A stretch of 36,540 bases of DNA. Origin: Avimuribaculum sp964395975. GTDB lineage: Bacteria; Bacteroidota; Bacteroidia; Bacteroidales; Muribaculaceae. Of this stretch, positions 1 through 8,787 are shown piece by piece. Each line of letters opens with the position of its first letter. The first letter of the stretch is position 1. The position numbers and the translations under genes are program-made. Where the stretch lies: NCBI GenBank assembly GCA_964395975.1, contig CAYNBZ010000018.1:1-36540 (forward strand), given 5' to 3'. The notes under the pieces are model-generated. The model had not been told where the DNA came from and did no database searches. It saw only the letters and a program-made list of their open reading frames with translations.

Positions 1-709
1 TATTTGAACCTGCTGTAGATTGCCATATCATCTGTGCGACAAAATTGCCTTCCCCGAACAACTCATTGCAAACCTTCTTGAGGTTCTCGACCTCGTTGTC
101 ATCGATGGAGATGAATATCACCCCATCGTCCGTCAGCAGGTCACGTGCCACTTTCAAGCGCGGATAAATCATATTGAGCCAATCGGTATGAAAGCGTCCG
201 TTGCTTTCGGTATTATGAACCAATCGGTTGCCTTCTTTGTCATATTGACCACTGTTTCCCTTATAGCCGTCTGCGCTCTGCGAGAAGTCGTCATTGTAAA
301 CGAAGTCGTTCCCCGTGTTGTAAGGCGGGTCAATGTATATCATCTTCACTTTGCCGAGATAGGTTTCGCGCAATACCTTCAGCACATCAAGGTTATCGCC
401 CTCGATGTAGAGGTTTTGCGTGTTGTCAAAATCCACGCTCTCCTCACGGCATGGGCGGAGCGTCATTGTCGTTGGCGTATTTGCCAAACGGTTTGCCGCA
501 CGCTTATCCGGCCAAGTAAATTGGTAACGTTCCTCACCCTCACCGATTATATCGTTCGACAGTTCGGCCTGCAACTTCTCAAAGTCAATGCCTAATTTCG
601 GTTTGCCGTCCTTACCCAACCGCTCTGTCACGCAATTAGGAAACAGCTGCTGTATCTTATGTATATTCGAGCCGACTACATCAAGGCTCTGCAATTTCAA
701 TTTATCCAT
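1..709 (-). CDS. Site-specific DNA adenine methyltransferase (type III Mod-like), 5' part, cut by window edge
   Basis: The first 236 codons read leftward from ATG at 707-709 and run off the window. The beta-class amino-methyltransferase motif DPPYNTGND is visible, with DPPY at residues 127-130; this is the catalytic motif IV that binds the target adenine. The flanks (IYIDPPYNTGNDF, then a region ending DGVIFISIDDNE) are typical of type III restriction-modification Mod subunits, which methylate DNA using S-adenosylmethionine. In this class the SAM-binding FxGxG motif lies towards the C terminus, so it is outside the window. An exact -7 box (TACCTTTG) lies upstream on the same strand. The partner restriction gene (res), if any, would be to the left. 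A stand-alone type II-like methylase of the same family is the alternative. Confidence 0.85.
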   Translation of the reverse strand, partial: MDKLKLQSLDVVGSNIHKIQQLFPNCVTERLGKDGKPKLGIDFEKLQAELSNDIIGEGEERYQFTWPDKRAANRLANTPTTMTLRPCREESVDFDNTQNLYIEGDNLDVLKVLRETYLGKVKMIYIDPPYNTGNDFVYNDDFSQSADGYKGNSGQYDKEGNRLVHNTESNGRFHTDWLNMIYPRLKVARDLLTDDGVIFISIDDNEVENLKKVCNELFGEGNFVAQMIWQSTAGSN

Positions 710-780
710 TTATATTATCTTTAAGTTCCATTGACCACTTTCGGCATAGTCTCTTTTGGTAAGATTTATAGCCGGTATTG

Positions 781-788
781 CAAAGGTA
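781..788 (-). promoter_or_regulatory. -7 box of the methyltransferase gene
   Basis: The minus strand reads TACCTTTG, an exact match to the Bacteroidetes -7 consensus TAnnTTTG, about 70 nt before the ATG. No well-placed -33 box is seen. Confidence 0.5.
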
Positions 789-815
789 CGCATAATATTG
801 CAAAGCGATATCCAA

Positions 816-859
816 GAGGGGTTGGCGTTTTATTTCTTCGAGTAGAACGCCAACCCCTC
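816..859 (-). terminator. Stem-loop after the cytidylate-kinase-like gene
   Basis: GAGGGGTTGGCGTT (816-829) pairs perfectly over 14 bp with 846-859 around a 16-nt loop. It lies 33 nt beyond the stop codon of the leftward gene. There is no clear T tract on either side, so it may be a terminator or a transcript-stabilising hairpin. Confidence 0.5.
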
Positions 860-892
860 ACCAATGACATTTATTTATAGTAATGTGTCCTC

Positions 893-1528
893 TTATTCTT
901 TCAACCTGAGATGCACATAATCTACAATCATTTTGCACACTTCCTGGCTGCTCAATTTTGAAGAATCTATCGACAAATCGTAGGAAGCAGCATCACCCCA
1001 CGTCTTGTCGGTGTAAAAGTTATAATAGCTCGACCTCAATTTGTCCTTCTTTGTCGCGAGCGATTTGGCTGCATCGGCAGTTTCACAATCCTTACGCCCT
1101 ATTATTCGCTTCACACGTGCATCGAGCGATGCGTGAATGAAAACACTTATAAGACGCGGGTGCGACCGCAACACGTAATCGGCACTACGCCCGACAATCA
1201 CACACGACGACTTTTCGGCCAATTCTTTCATAACAGAACACTGAGCCGAATATATACTGTCATCCGACAATGCAGTGTTACCCAGCAAATAAGCTCCTGA
1301 ATTGAACCCCAAATTAAACGCCCACAAATTGGAGAAAAATGATGGCGTGCGTTCATCGGCTGCTTCAAACAGTTCTTGGTTTACTCCCGATGATTTCGCC
1401 GCCTCGGTCAGAAGTTCCTTGTCATAATAACATATCCCCAAAGCATCGGCTACCAATTTGCCTATCTCCCTGCCGCCACTGCCATATTGACGACCAATTG
1501 TTATAACATATTTCTCTTCTTGTGCCAT
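893..1528 (-). CDS. Cytidylate kinase-like family protein
   Basis: A 211-residue P-loop protein. The N terminus carries GRQYGSGGREIG (residues 12-23), the nucleotide-binding loop in the form usual for the cytidylate-kinase-like family, where Arg-Glu follows the glycines instead of Lys-Ser. Further nucleotide-kinase-like segments are VGRSADYVL and RVKRIIGRKD (a lid-like Arg-rich stretch). True CMP kinase phosphorylates CMP/dCMP, but members of this family are usually additional to a canonical cmk and their substrate is unknown. The gene is monocistronic and divergent from ald; a TATATTTG -7 box lies just upstream on its strand (1554-1561). Confidence 0.8.
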   Translation of the reverse strand: MAQEEKYVITIGRQYGSGGREIGKLVADALGICYYDKELLTEAAKSSGVNQELFEAADERTPSFFSNLWAFNLGFNSGAYLLGNTALSDDSIYSAQCSVMKELAEKSSCVIVGRSADYVLRSHPRLISVFIHASLDARVKRIIGRKDCETADAAKSLATKKDKLRSSYYNFYTDKTWGDAASYDLSIDSSKLSSQEVCKMIVDYVHLRLKE

Positions 1529-1553
1529 AACTTCTTCTTTAAAAAATACTATT

Positions 1554-1561
1554 CAAATATA
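1554..1561 (-). promoter_or_regulatory. -7 box of the cytidylate-kinase-like gene
   Basis: The minus strand reads TATATTTG, an exact TAnnTTTG, 25 nt before the ATG. No convincing -33 box at the right spacing. Confidence 0.45.
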
Positions 1562-1718
1562 CATTTAATTTTTCAATCATACGCCAAAAACATCTTAAAA
1601 ATTACACAATTTAATCACACGAAAAAATCATTGACTTGATGCACATCGGCATGTATTTTTTTATTAACTTAGCACATGAAAAGCAATTAAAATCTAAATC
1701 TCAAACCATAAAAAAACT

Positions 1719-2825
1719 ATGATTATAGGTATTCCAAAAGAAATCAAAAACAACGAAAACCGTGTGGGCATGACCCCGGCAGGAGTTTTCGAACTTACAA
1801 GACACGGGCACACCGTATATGTACAGCACACAGCCGGCAACGGTTCGGGATTCAGCGATGACGAATACAAAGCTGCAGGAGCACATATACTGCCCGACAT
1901 AAACGATGTGTATGGCATAGCCGAAATGATTGTCAAAGTGAAAGAACCCATAGAGCCTGAATATTCCCTTATAAAAGAAGGTCAACTCATATTCACCTAC
2001 TTCCACTTTGCATCCGACAGACAACTGACCGAAGCAATGGTCAAATCAAAAGCCGTGTGCCTTGCATATGAAACAGTAGAACTCGAAGACAAATCGCTGC
2101 CGCTGCTCATTCCAATGAGTGAAGTCGCCGGACGTATGTCGATACAAGAAGGCGCACGTTTTCTCGAAAAACCCCAAGGCGGAAAAGGCATCTTGCTTGG
2201 CGGTGTCCCGGGAGTGAAACCGGCAAAGGTGCTCATTTTAGGTGGTGGAACAGTAGGCACCAATGCCGCATTAATGGCTGCCGGTCTCGGTGCCGATGTC
2301 ACAATCACCGACATCAGTCTCAAGCGGCTTCGTTACCTTGATGAAGTGTTGCCCAAGAATGTAAAAACACTCTATTCTTCAAGGCATAATATCGAAAAAG
2401 AATTGCCAACAGCCGACCTTGTCATCGGTTCGGTCTTAATTCCCGGCGACAAGGCACCGCACTTGATTACCCGAGACATGCTGAAATTGATGCAATCGGG
2501 AACAGTAATGGTGGATGTTGCAATCGACCAGGGCGGCTGCTTCGAAACATCACATCCGACATCACACTCCGAGCCTACGTATGTGGTGGATGGCATATTT
2601 CACTATGCCGTAGCCAACATTCCCGGCGCAGTTCCTTACACATCGACAATGGCTCTTACCAATGCCACAATGCCATACGCCATAGCTTTGGCCGACAAAG
2701 GCTGGAATAAGGCCTGTCGTGAAGATCATGCACTCGCCCTCGGTCTCAATATTGTGCACGGTAAAATCACATACAAGGCCGTTGCCGACGTATGGGACAT
2801 GCCATACGAAGAACTTATGCTCTGA
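1719..2825 (+). CDS. ald: Alanine dehydrogenase
   Basis: A 368-residue protein, the normal length for the family, that interconverts L-alanine and pyruvate plus ammonia with NAD(H) in the cytoplasm. The N terminus MIIGIPKEIKNNENRVGMTP is the family signature (Arg15 contacts the substrate carboxylate). Lys75 (VKVKEP) and His96 (YFHFA) fall at the positions of the catalytic residues known for the mycobacterial enzyme. The NAD-binding Rossmann loop is VLILGGGTVGTNAAL, near residue 170, followed by the conserved VDVAIDQGGCFETS. It is transcribed alone, divergent from the kinase-like gene, and ends at a strong terminator-like hairpin. It probably links nitrogen assimilation with pyruvate metabolism. 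Confidence 0.95.
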   Translation: MIIGIPKEIKNNENRVGMTPAGVFELTRHGHTVYVQHTAGNGSGFSDDEYKAAGAHILPDINDVYGIAEMIVKVKEPIEPEYSLIKEGQLIFTYFHFASDRQLTEAMVKSKAVCLAYETVELEDKSLPLLIPMSEVAGRMSIQEGARFLEKPQGGKGILLGGVPGVKPAKVLILGGGTVGTNAALMAAGLGADVTITDISLKRLRYLDEVLPKNVKTLYSSRHNIEKELPTADLVIGSVLIPGDKAPHLITRDMLKLMQSGTVMVDVAIDQGGCFETSHPTSHSEPTYVVDGIFHYAVANIPGAVPYTSTMALTNATMPYAIALADKGWNKACREDHALALGLNIVHGKITYKAVADVWDMPYEELML

Positions 2826-2836
2826 AACAAAAAAAG

Positions 2837-2900
2837 AGAGTATGGCCCGATGTAGAATGGTTGAGATATGGCACTTCCTGCATCGGGCATACTCTTTTTT
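2837..2900 (+). terminator. Rho-independent terminator of ald
   Basis: The left arm (2837-2855, AGAGTATGGCCCGATGTAG) pairs with 2878-2895 with one bulged G and one G-T pair, and is followed at once by a T run (2895-2900). It begins 11 nt after the ald stop codon. Confidence 0.85.
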
Positions 2901-2981
2901 GCCATGATTCATATATTTTGCAATATTTGCATGATTCGCACATTTGTGCTAAATTAGCATTTAGTTTAAATTATTGGGTCT

Positions 2982-3980
2982 ATGCCATACTTTTCGGTAA
3001 TCACGCCTGTTTATAACCGGCCTGAAGAAATAAACGACTTATTGGACAGCTTGTCGAAACAAACCTCAAATGATTTCGAGGTAATAATCGTCGAGGACGG
3101 ATCGACCATGCCATGTAAAGCAGTCATAGACAAATATACTTCAAAACTTAACATAAAATATTTTTACAAAAGCAATGAGGGACGCAGCATAGCCCGTAAT
3201 TTCGGAATAGAACATGCCGAAGGTAAATATTTCGTCTTTTTCGACTCCGATTGCATAATACCACAACAATATTTCGAAACTCTCGAAGCCGATCTGAGAA
3301 ACAACTATGCCGATTGTTTCGGCGGTCCGGATGCGGCCCATGATTCTTTCAGCGACGTACAAAAAGCCATCAATTATTCGATGACTTCATTCCTGACGAC
3401 AGGCGGAATACGTGGTGGAAAAATCAAACTTGACAAATTCGTACCACGGTCTTTCAACATGGGATACTCCCGAAAAGTGTGGGAAACGGTGGGCGGATTC
3501 AGGGAAATGTTCTCTGAAGATATCGACATGAGCACACGCATCCGCAATGCCGGTTTTTCGATACAGCTTTATCGCAATGCTTTTGTTTACCACAAGCGCA
3601 GGGTAAACTTGCGCCTGTTCTGTCGACAAACTTATGTATTCGGAATGTCGAGGATAACACTAAAATTGTTATATCCCGATTCATTGAAAATAGTCCATTG
3701 CCTGCCTGCGGCATTCGTCATTTGCTCGATTGCAATGATATTGCTATCCATATTTGTCACACCATGGTCAATAATCCCGCTTGCCGCTTACCTGCTTGCC
3801 ATATTATTATCGGCAACTATTACCAACCGCAGCTTAAAGATAGGTTTGCTTGCAATACCGTCAAGCATAATACAACTCGGAGCATACGGAACAGGATTTA
3901 TCAAAGCATGGGTAACAAAAATATTGCTCAGGCAGGGACGTAATATCGAAGAGGAAATCAAAATAAGGAAAGGCAAATAG
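2982..3980 (+). CDS. Glycosyltransferase family 2, membrane-associated
   Basis: A 332-residue protein with an N-terminal GT-A domain: FSVITPVYNRPEEI (residues 4-17), VEDGS, and the metal/nucleotide-sugar-binding DSD at residues 88-90. The later SEDIDMSTRIRNAGF has the ED acidic pair expected for the catalytic base. Two or three hydrophobic stretches in the last 100 residues should anchor it to the inner membrane, with a basic tail. Such enzymes transfer a sugar from a nucleotide donor onto a surface glycan or lipid acceptor; the acceptor cannot be read from sequence. It leads a run with radC (6-nt gap) and cysK, an association that does not suggest a shared pathway. Confidence 0.88.
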   Translation: MPYFSVITPVYNRPEEINDLLDSLSKQTSNDFEVIIVEDGSTMPCKAVIDKYTSKLNIKYFYKSNEGRSIARNFGIEHAEGKYFVFFDSDCIIPQQYFETLEADLRNNYADCFGGPDAAHDSFSDVQKAINYSMTSFLTTGGIRGGKIKLDKFVPRSFNMGYSRKVWETVGGFREMFSEDIDMSTRIRNAGFSIQLYRNAFVYHKRRVNLRLFCRQTYVFGMSRITLKLLYPDSLKIVHCLPAAFVICSIAMILLSIFVTPWSIIPLAAYLLAILLSATITNRSLKIGLLAIPSSIIQLGAYGTGFIKAWVTKILLRQGRNIEEEIKIRKGK

Positions 3981-3986
3981 GGCTTT

Positions 3987-4706
3987 ATGGATCTCGACAA
4001 CACCCAGGTCACATATACACGAGCAATCAAAGATCTTGCCATTGACGACCGTCCAAGGGAGAAAGCAATAAAACATGGTTTCGGATCACTTTCTACTGCC
4101 GAACTACTTGCAATTCTCATCGGCAGTGGCACTCGTGGAGAATCGGCAGTCGATTTATGCCAACGTATGCTCAACGTTTACGACAACAAACTCAATAACA
4201 TTGCAAAACTTTCAATCAAAGACCTGACAAAAAAATTCAAAGGAATAGGCTCGGTAAAAGCAATCACCATACTCGCCGCACTTGAACTTAGCCGTCGCTA
4301 CCACTCCGAAAAGATTCCACAACGCCAGCAAGTGACTTCAAGCAAATCGGTGTATGACTATATACGCATGGACCTCATTCATTTATCGCATGAAGAATTT
4401 TGGCTGCTTACCTTAGACCGTGCAAAACACATCACTGCAAAACTGCACATAAGTACCGGAGGAACGAACATGACTGCCGTTGACCCGAAGATAATTCTAA
4501 AAACCGCAATAGAGCATCTTGCCGAAGGAATAATAATAGTCCACAACCACCCGTCGGGCAACAACCGGCCAAGCCTAAACGATGATGCCATAACCCGGCA
4601 ACTCTGTAAAGGTTGCTCGGTTCTCGGCGTGGAAATGGTTGACCATATTATAGTTAGCGAAACAGGATACTATAGCTATGTAGATGAAGACAGATTAAAT
4701 TTCTAA
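3987..4706 (+). CDS. radC: RadC family JAMM/MPN-domain protein
   Basis: A 239-residue protein of usual length. The N-terminal third holds a helix-hairpin-helix-like segment (KFKGIGSVKAITILAALELSRR), and the C-terminal domain carries the complete JAMM zinc motif: His186-x-His188-Pro, then Ser196-x-x-Asp199 (HNHPSG...SLND). The fold is that of metal-dependent isopeptidases and deaminases. The old DNA-repair assignment of RadC is doubtful and the true role is unknown. It starts 6 nt after the glycosyltransferase stop and is followed 16 nt later by cysK, so it is probably co-transcribed with both. Confidence 0.93.
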   Translation: MDLDNTQVTYTRAIKDLAIDDRPREKAIKHGFGSLSTAELLAILIGSGTRGESAVDLCQRMLNVYDNKLNNIAKLSIKDLTKKFKGIGSVKAITILAALELSRRYHSEKIPQRQQVTSSKSVYDYIRMDLIHLSHEEFWLLTLDRAKHITAKLHISTGGTNMTAVDPKIILKTAIEHLAEGIIIVHNHPSGNNRPSLNDDAITRQLCKGCSVLGVEMVDHIIVSETGYYSYVDEDRLNF

Positions 4707-4722
4707 ACACACAAAAATAATT

Positions 4723-5664
4723 ATGATAGCAAACAACATAACCGAACTGATAGGCAAAACGCCAATGCTTGAATTGCATAATTTCACTTCGGCCTTCAAC
4801 CTGAAAGCGCGTATTATCGCAAAATTGGAATACTTCAATCCTGCGGGAAGCATCAAAGACCGTATAGCAAAAGCCATGATTGACGATGCCGAAGCATCGG
4901 GAAAACTGGCTCCCGGCGGTACAATAATAGAGCCGACAAGTGGAAACACAGGTGTGGGTATAGCAATGAATGCGGCGGCCCGCGGCTACACAGCCATAAT
5001 GACCATGCCCGAAACCATGAGCATCGAACGACAAATGCTATTAAAAGCTCTTGGAGCCAAAGTTGTGCTCACTCGGGGTGCGGCAGGAATGCAAGGAGCC
5101 GTTGATAAAGCCGAAGAACTTCAACAATCCATACCTAACGCAGTAATATTGCAGCAATTTTCCAATCCGGCAAATCCTGCTATCCATCGTACCACAACAG
5201 CCGAAGAAATATGGGACGACACCAACGGCTCAATAGACATATTGGTTGCCGGAGTTGGCACCGGCGGCACCATCAGCGGAACAGGAGAAGGCTTGAAACA
5301 GCATAATCCAAATATAAAAATCGTGGCGGCTGAACCGGCATCATCACCAATACTTAACGGTGGCAAACCCGGACCTCATGCCATACAAGGCATAGGAGCA
5401 AACTTCATTCCGAAGAATTACAACGCATCGATCGTTGATGAAGTAATAGATGTCCCTGACGGTGAAGCAATAAAAACAAGCCGATTGCTCGGCACTCATG
5501 AAGGCCTTCTCGTGGGAATTTCTTCAGGAGCTGCCATGTGGGCTGCCATTCAACTTGCATCACGTGAAGAAAATTCGGGGAAAACCATTATAGCAATTTT
5601 CCCCGATACCGGTGAACGATACTTATCGACAGCATTGTATGACTATGACACTTATCCCTTATGA
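4723..5664 (+). CDS. cysK: Cysteine synthase A (O-acetylserine sulfhydrylase)
   Basis: A 313-residue PLP enzyme that makes L-cysteine from O-acetylserine and sulfide. The PLP lysine is Lys45 in NPAGSIKDR, the phosphate-binding TSGNTG loop follows near residue 70, and GVGTGGTISGTGEGLK is the glycine-rich phosphate cup. The C-terminal SSGAAMWAA also fits. Length and motifs match CysK rather than cystathionine beta-synthase. It is the last gene of the GT2-radC-cysK run, and its stop codon sits 1 nt from the stop of the convergent dnaB. Confidence 0.95.
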   Translation: MIANNITELIGKTPMLELHNFTSAFNLKARIIAKLEYFNPAGSIKDRIAKAMIDDAEASGKLAPGGTIIEPTSGNTGVGIAMNAAARGYTAIMTMPETMSIERQMLLKALGAKVVLTRGAAGMQGAVDKAEELQQSIPNAVILQQFSNPANPAIHRTTTAEEIWDDTNGSIDILVAGVGTGGTISGTGEGLKQHNPNIKIVAAEPASSPILNGGKPGPHAIQGIGANFIPKNYNASIVDEVIDVPDGEAIKTSRLLGTHEGLLVGISSGAAMWAAIQLASREENSGKTIIAIFPDTGERYLSTALYDYDTYPL

Positions 5665-5665
5665 A

Positions 5666-7273
5666 TCAATAAGGGGGACGCACATCATTAGGGCCTGCCG
5701 AAAAATCGAAATCAGACGGCAGCCCCGTATTGTTATCGTCTTGCGCAAACCGCACTGTTGTAGATGCAGACATTGACACAGCATCATGATGATTGGTTGC
5801 ACTCCCACCCAATTTCGACTCATAAGAAGCTACCTCTATCACATTGTCATTCCAATTTTCGAATTTCGCATATTGTGCTCTGAAACGCATTTTCACATCA
5901 CCCACAGCACCACTGCGATGCTTGGCAATAATAAATTCGGCAAGACCGCGTATGTCGTTCCCACTTGCATCCTCACTCGATTTTGTATAATATTCGGGAC
6001 GATGAATGAAACACACGATGTCGGCATCCTGTTCTATGGCACCCGATTCGCGCAAGTCGGAAAGTTGCGGACGTTTTCCATCGGTGCGGGTTTCAACACT
6101 ACGGTTAAGCTGAGACAGTGCAATAACGGGAATTTCAAGTTCTTTGGCAAGTTGTTTTAACGAACGCGAGATGGTACTAACTTCCTGTTCACGGCTACCG
6201 AATTTCATTCCGCTTGCATTCATAAGCTGCAAATAGTCAATGATAATCAGTTTAATATTGTGTTCCCTTACAAGCCTACGAGCCTTGGTCCGCAATTCAA
6301 ATACCGACAAATTGGCCGTGTCATCGATATATAAAGGTGCTGAATACAAGTTTTTAATGCGAGTCATCAACTTATTCCACTCGGTAGGTGACAATTGCCC
6401 ACTTTTGATTTTTTCGCCCTCAATTTCGCAAACATTGCATATAAGACGGTTGACAAGCTGAATATTAGACATTTCAAGCGAGAATATGGCCACAGGTATA
6501 TTGAAATCCACAGCCATATTTTTCGCCATAGACAACACGAGAGCCGTCTTACCCATTGCGGGGCGAGCTGCAATAATAATCAAATCGCTTGCCTGCCATC
6601 CCGATGTTACCTTATCAAGGTCTATGAAACCCGTTTGAAGTCCACTCAAGCCTGACTCTCGGTTGGCTGCATCCTCTATTTTCTTTATGGCATCATTTAT
6701 AATAGGGTCAATCTGCGTGACATCCTTCTTGACATTATGTTGGGTTATTTCAAATAACCGCCCCTCAGCCTCTTGCAACAAATCGTCAACGTCATTCGAC
6801 TGGTCGAACGCTTTAGTCTGTACTGCCGAACAAAAAGCAATAAGTTCTCGTGCAAGATATTTCTGTGCAACAATTCGTGCATGGTATTCAACATTGGCAG
6901 CCGAGGAAACACGTCCGGTCAATTCCGATACTCTCACAGCTCCTCCCACTTCGTCAAGTGTACCATCGAGCCGCAATTGTTCGGTAACTGTGAGCATGTC
7001 TATAGGACGCTGCATGGCTCCGAGCTGCTGTATCGCCTCATATATCTTTTGATTAGCCGACTCATAGAAACTCTCCGGTTTCAACAAGTCACAAACCACA
7101 GTGTATGCATCCTTTTCAAGCATCAATGCCCCAAGTACGGCCTCTTCAAGATCTGTGTCCATCGGTGGCATGATACCAAAATCCGCCACAAGCTGCTGTG
7201 ACGGTTGTTTACGACTGTAATGTGTCTGACGGCCATCACTTTTATATGAATAGCCACTTTTATTGTCGTCCAT
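5666..7273 (-). CDS. dnaB: Replicative DNA helicase DnaB
   Basis: A 535-residue hexameric helicase that unwinds DNA at the replication fork. The N-terminal DnaB domain begins around MPPMDTDLEEAVLGALMLEK. The RecA-like motor has Walker A IIAARPAMGKTALVL with Lys242, the Walker B-like region LIIIDYLQLM, and the C-terminal SDLRESGAIEQDADIVCFIHR typical of DnaB. I use the ATG at 7271-7273; a TTG two codons earlier is less likely. The N-terminal tail is polar and the C-terminal tail long and low-complexity. It follows the ftsE-like gene by 14 nt, so it is probably co-transcribed with hisIE and ftsE. Confidence 0.96.
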   Translation of the reverse strand: MDDNKSGYSYKSDGRQTHYSRKQPSQQLVADFGIMPPMDTDLEEAVLGALMLEKDAYTVVCDLLKPESFYESANQKIYEAIQQLGAMQRPIDMLTVTEQLRLDGTLDEVGGAVRVSELTGRVSSAANVEYHARIVAQKYLARELIAFCSAVQTKAFDQSNDVDDLLQEAEGRLFEITQHNVKKDVTQIDPIINDAIKKIEDAANRESGLSGLQTGFIDLDKVTSGWQASDLIIIAARPAMGKTALVLSMAKNMAVDFNIPVAIFSLEMSNIQLVNRLICNVCEIEGEKIKSGQLSPTEWNKLMTRIKNLYSAPLYIDDTANLSVFELRTKARRLVREHNIKLIIIDYLQLMNASGMKFGSREQEVSTISRSLKQLAKELEIPVIALSQLNRSVETRTDGKRPQLSDLRESGAIEQDADIVCFIHRPEYYTKSSEDASGNDIRGLAEFIIAKHRSGAVGDVKMRFRAQYAKFENWNDNVIEVASYESKLGGSATNHHDAVSMSASTTVRFAQDDNNTGLPSDFDFSAGPNDVRPPY

Positions 7274-7287
7274 ATACAATTACATAT

Positions 7288-7965
7288 TTATGATTGTTCT
7301 GTCGTATCTATCAACTGCTTCCCCTCGCATCGGAACACCCTGCCCGGGAATCCCTCTATCAATTGCAAATTATGCGTGGCCATTATCACTGCCGTACCTT
7401 TTTCGGCAATCTCATATAACAACGAAACAATTTGACGGCTTGTTTCAGGGTCAAGATTTCCGGTTGGCTCGTCGGCAAGAACCAGTTGTGGCTGGTTGAG
7501 CAGGGCACGCGCTATGACTATACGTTGTTGCTCCCCTCCCGATAATTCATGAGGCATCTTATATGATTTGTTACTCATGCCGACACTGCTTAACGCCTCT
7601 TCAATACGGTCGTTTATTTCACCCTTGCCTTTCCATCCTGTGGCTTGCAACACAAACTTCAAATTGTCATAAACCGAACGGTCGGTCAATAGTTGGAAGT
7701 CTTGAAAAACAATACCTATCTTACGTCGAAGCATAGGGATTTCACGGCGTTTGATGTTCCTCAAGTCATAATCGAGTACAGTTGCTTCACCTTCAAGAAT
7801 TGGAATTTCGGCATACATAGACTTCAGCAAACTGCTCTTCCCACCCCCGACACGACCAACAAGGTACGTAAACTCTCCACTTTCAATGCCAAAAGAAACA
7901 TTCTTCAGCACCACAAGCTCTTGGCGAAGTATTTCCACCTCTTTATAATCAACAATCTTTGTCAT
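7288..7965 (-). CDS. ftsE: FtsE-like ABC transporter ATP-binding protein
   Basis: A 225-residue ATPase subunit. Walker A is GRVGGGKSSLLK, the signature is LSGGEQQRIVIARAL, and Walker B is LVLADEPTGNLDPE, which matches FtsE and the related LolD/MacB families. FtsE pairs with the membrane protein FtsX to control peptidoglycan hydrolases at the division site. No ftsX is present in this window, so the partner must be encoded elsewhere, as is common in Bacteroidetes. I chose the ATG at 7963-7965 because MTKIVDYKEVEI aligns with the usual start; an upstream ATG would add 15 residues lying inside hisIE. Even so it overlaps hisIE by 17 nt. Confidence 0.85.
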   Translation of the reverse strand: MTKIVDYKEVEILRQELVVLKNVSFGIESGEFTYLVGRVGGGKSSLLKSMYAEIPILEGEATVLDYDLRNIKRREIPMLRRKIGIVFQDFQLLTDRSVYDNLKFVLQATGWKGKGEINDRIEEALSSVGMSNKSYKMPHELSGGEQQRIVIARALLNQPQLVLADEPTGNLDPETSRQIVSLLYEIAEKGTAVIMATHNLQLIEGFPGRVFRCEGKQLIDTTEQS

Positions 7966-8572
7966 AATCGGCCTTTTTTCTATTATGCCTTTTGTAAAGA
8001 GCGTTGACAAGATCTTCTATGCGACGCCCCTTTGCCGTCAACAGAACTATCAAATGATATAACAAATCGGCCCCCTCATAAACAAGCCGCCCTTCCGATC
8101 CATTGGTTGCTTCAATAACGGTTTCTACAGCCTCCTCTCCTACTTTCTGAGCCATGCTGTTAATTCCTGCCTTAAACAATGTAGTGGTGTATGATCCCTC
8201 AGGCATTTCTTCATGACGCTTGATTATAAAATCCTGCAAAATGCTCAAGAATTCTATTCCCGGCTCATTATCGCCATCAAAACAGGTATCCGTTCCCCTA
8301 TGGCAAACCGGTCCTGCCGGTTCTACCTTTACGAGCAAAGTATCCTCATCGCAATCCTTCTCAATCGAGATTACCTTTAAGAAATTACCGCTCGTTTCGC
8401 CCTTTGTCCACAATCGTTGCTTGCTTCGGCTAAAAAAAGTGACACGCCCCGTTTCTACTGTTCGGCGATAAGCATCTTCATTCATGAATCCAAGCATAAG
8501 CACATTTTTAGTGTGGGCATCTTGTATAATAGCAGGCAACAGCCCCCCCATCTTATCAAAATTCAATGCCAT
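7949..8572 (-). CDS. hisIE: Bifunctional phosphoribosyl-AMP cyclohydrolase / phosphoribosyl-ATP pyrophosphatase
   Basis: A 207-residue fusion catalysing steps 2 and 3 of histidine synthesis. The N-terminal HisI domain (about residues 1-110) has the zinc/metal region CHRGTDTCFDGD and the segment SRSKQRLWTKGETSG. The C-terminal HisE domain (about 115-200) has KVGEEAVETVIEA and the acidic helix typical of the pyrophosphatase. The remaining his genes are not in the window. A well-formed promoter (TTTG-N19-TAATTTTG) precedes it, and it appears to lead a transcript with ftsE and dnaB. Confidence 0.95.
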   Translation of the reverse strand: MALNFDKMGGLLPAIIQDAHTKNVLMLGFMNEDAYRRTVETGRVTFFSRSKQRLWTKGETSGNFLKVISIEKDCDEDTLLVKVEPAGPVCHRGTDTCFDGDNEPGIEFLSILQDFIIKRHEEMPEGSYTTTLFKAGINSMAQKVGEEAVETVIEATNGSEGRLVYEGADLLYHLIVLLTAKGRRIEDLVNALYKRHNRKKADYDKDC

Positions 8573-8619
8573 AATTCTTTGATTGCTTTTATTACTTCAG
8601 CAAATTAATTAACTATATG

Positions 8620-8650
8620 CAAAATTAAAACTTTTGCCTGAAAGAGCAAA
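8620..8650 (-). promoter_or_regulatory. Promoter of hisIE-ftsE-dnaB
   Basis: On the minus strand TTTG (8650-8647) is followed by a 19-nt spacer and TAATTTTG (8627-8620), an ideal Bacteroidetes primary-sigma promoter. The predicted start is about 40 nt before the hisIE ATG. Confidence 0.7.
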
Positions 8651-8733
8651 TATTGGCTAATTACGAAAGACAATGTGTAGATTTGCGATAGTAAACCATT
8701 TTAATCTGATTGCTACCAAATACCTGACAATTC

Positions 8734-8765
8734 TTTGTCAAATACGGCGTTTGTATTTAATTTTG
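8734..8765 (+). promoter_or_regulatory. Promoter of tsaD
   Basis: TTTG (8734-8737), a 20-nt spacer and TAATTTTG (8758-8765) match the Bacteroidetes promoter consensus. The short leader places the start roughly 15 nt before the tsaD ATG. Confidence 0.7.
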
Positions 8766-8787
8766 CAGTGAAATACATAAAACAATA

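Noticed and set aside
20..595. Open frame of 191 codons on the plus strand.
   Set aside because: It is antisense to the methyltransferase gene, whose DPPY motif and codon structure on the minus strand are convincing.
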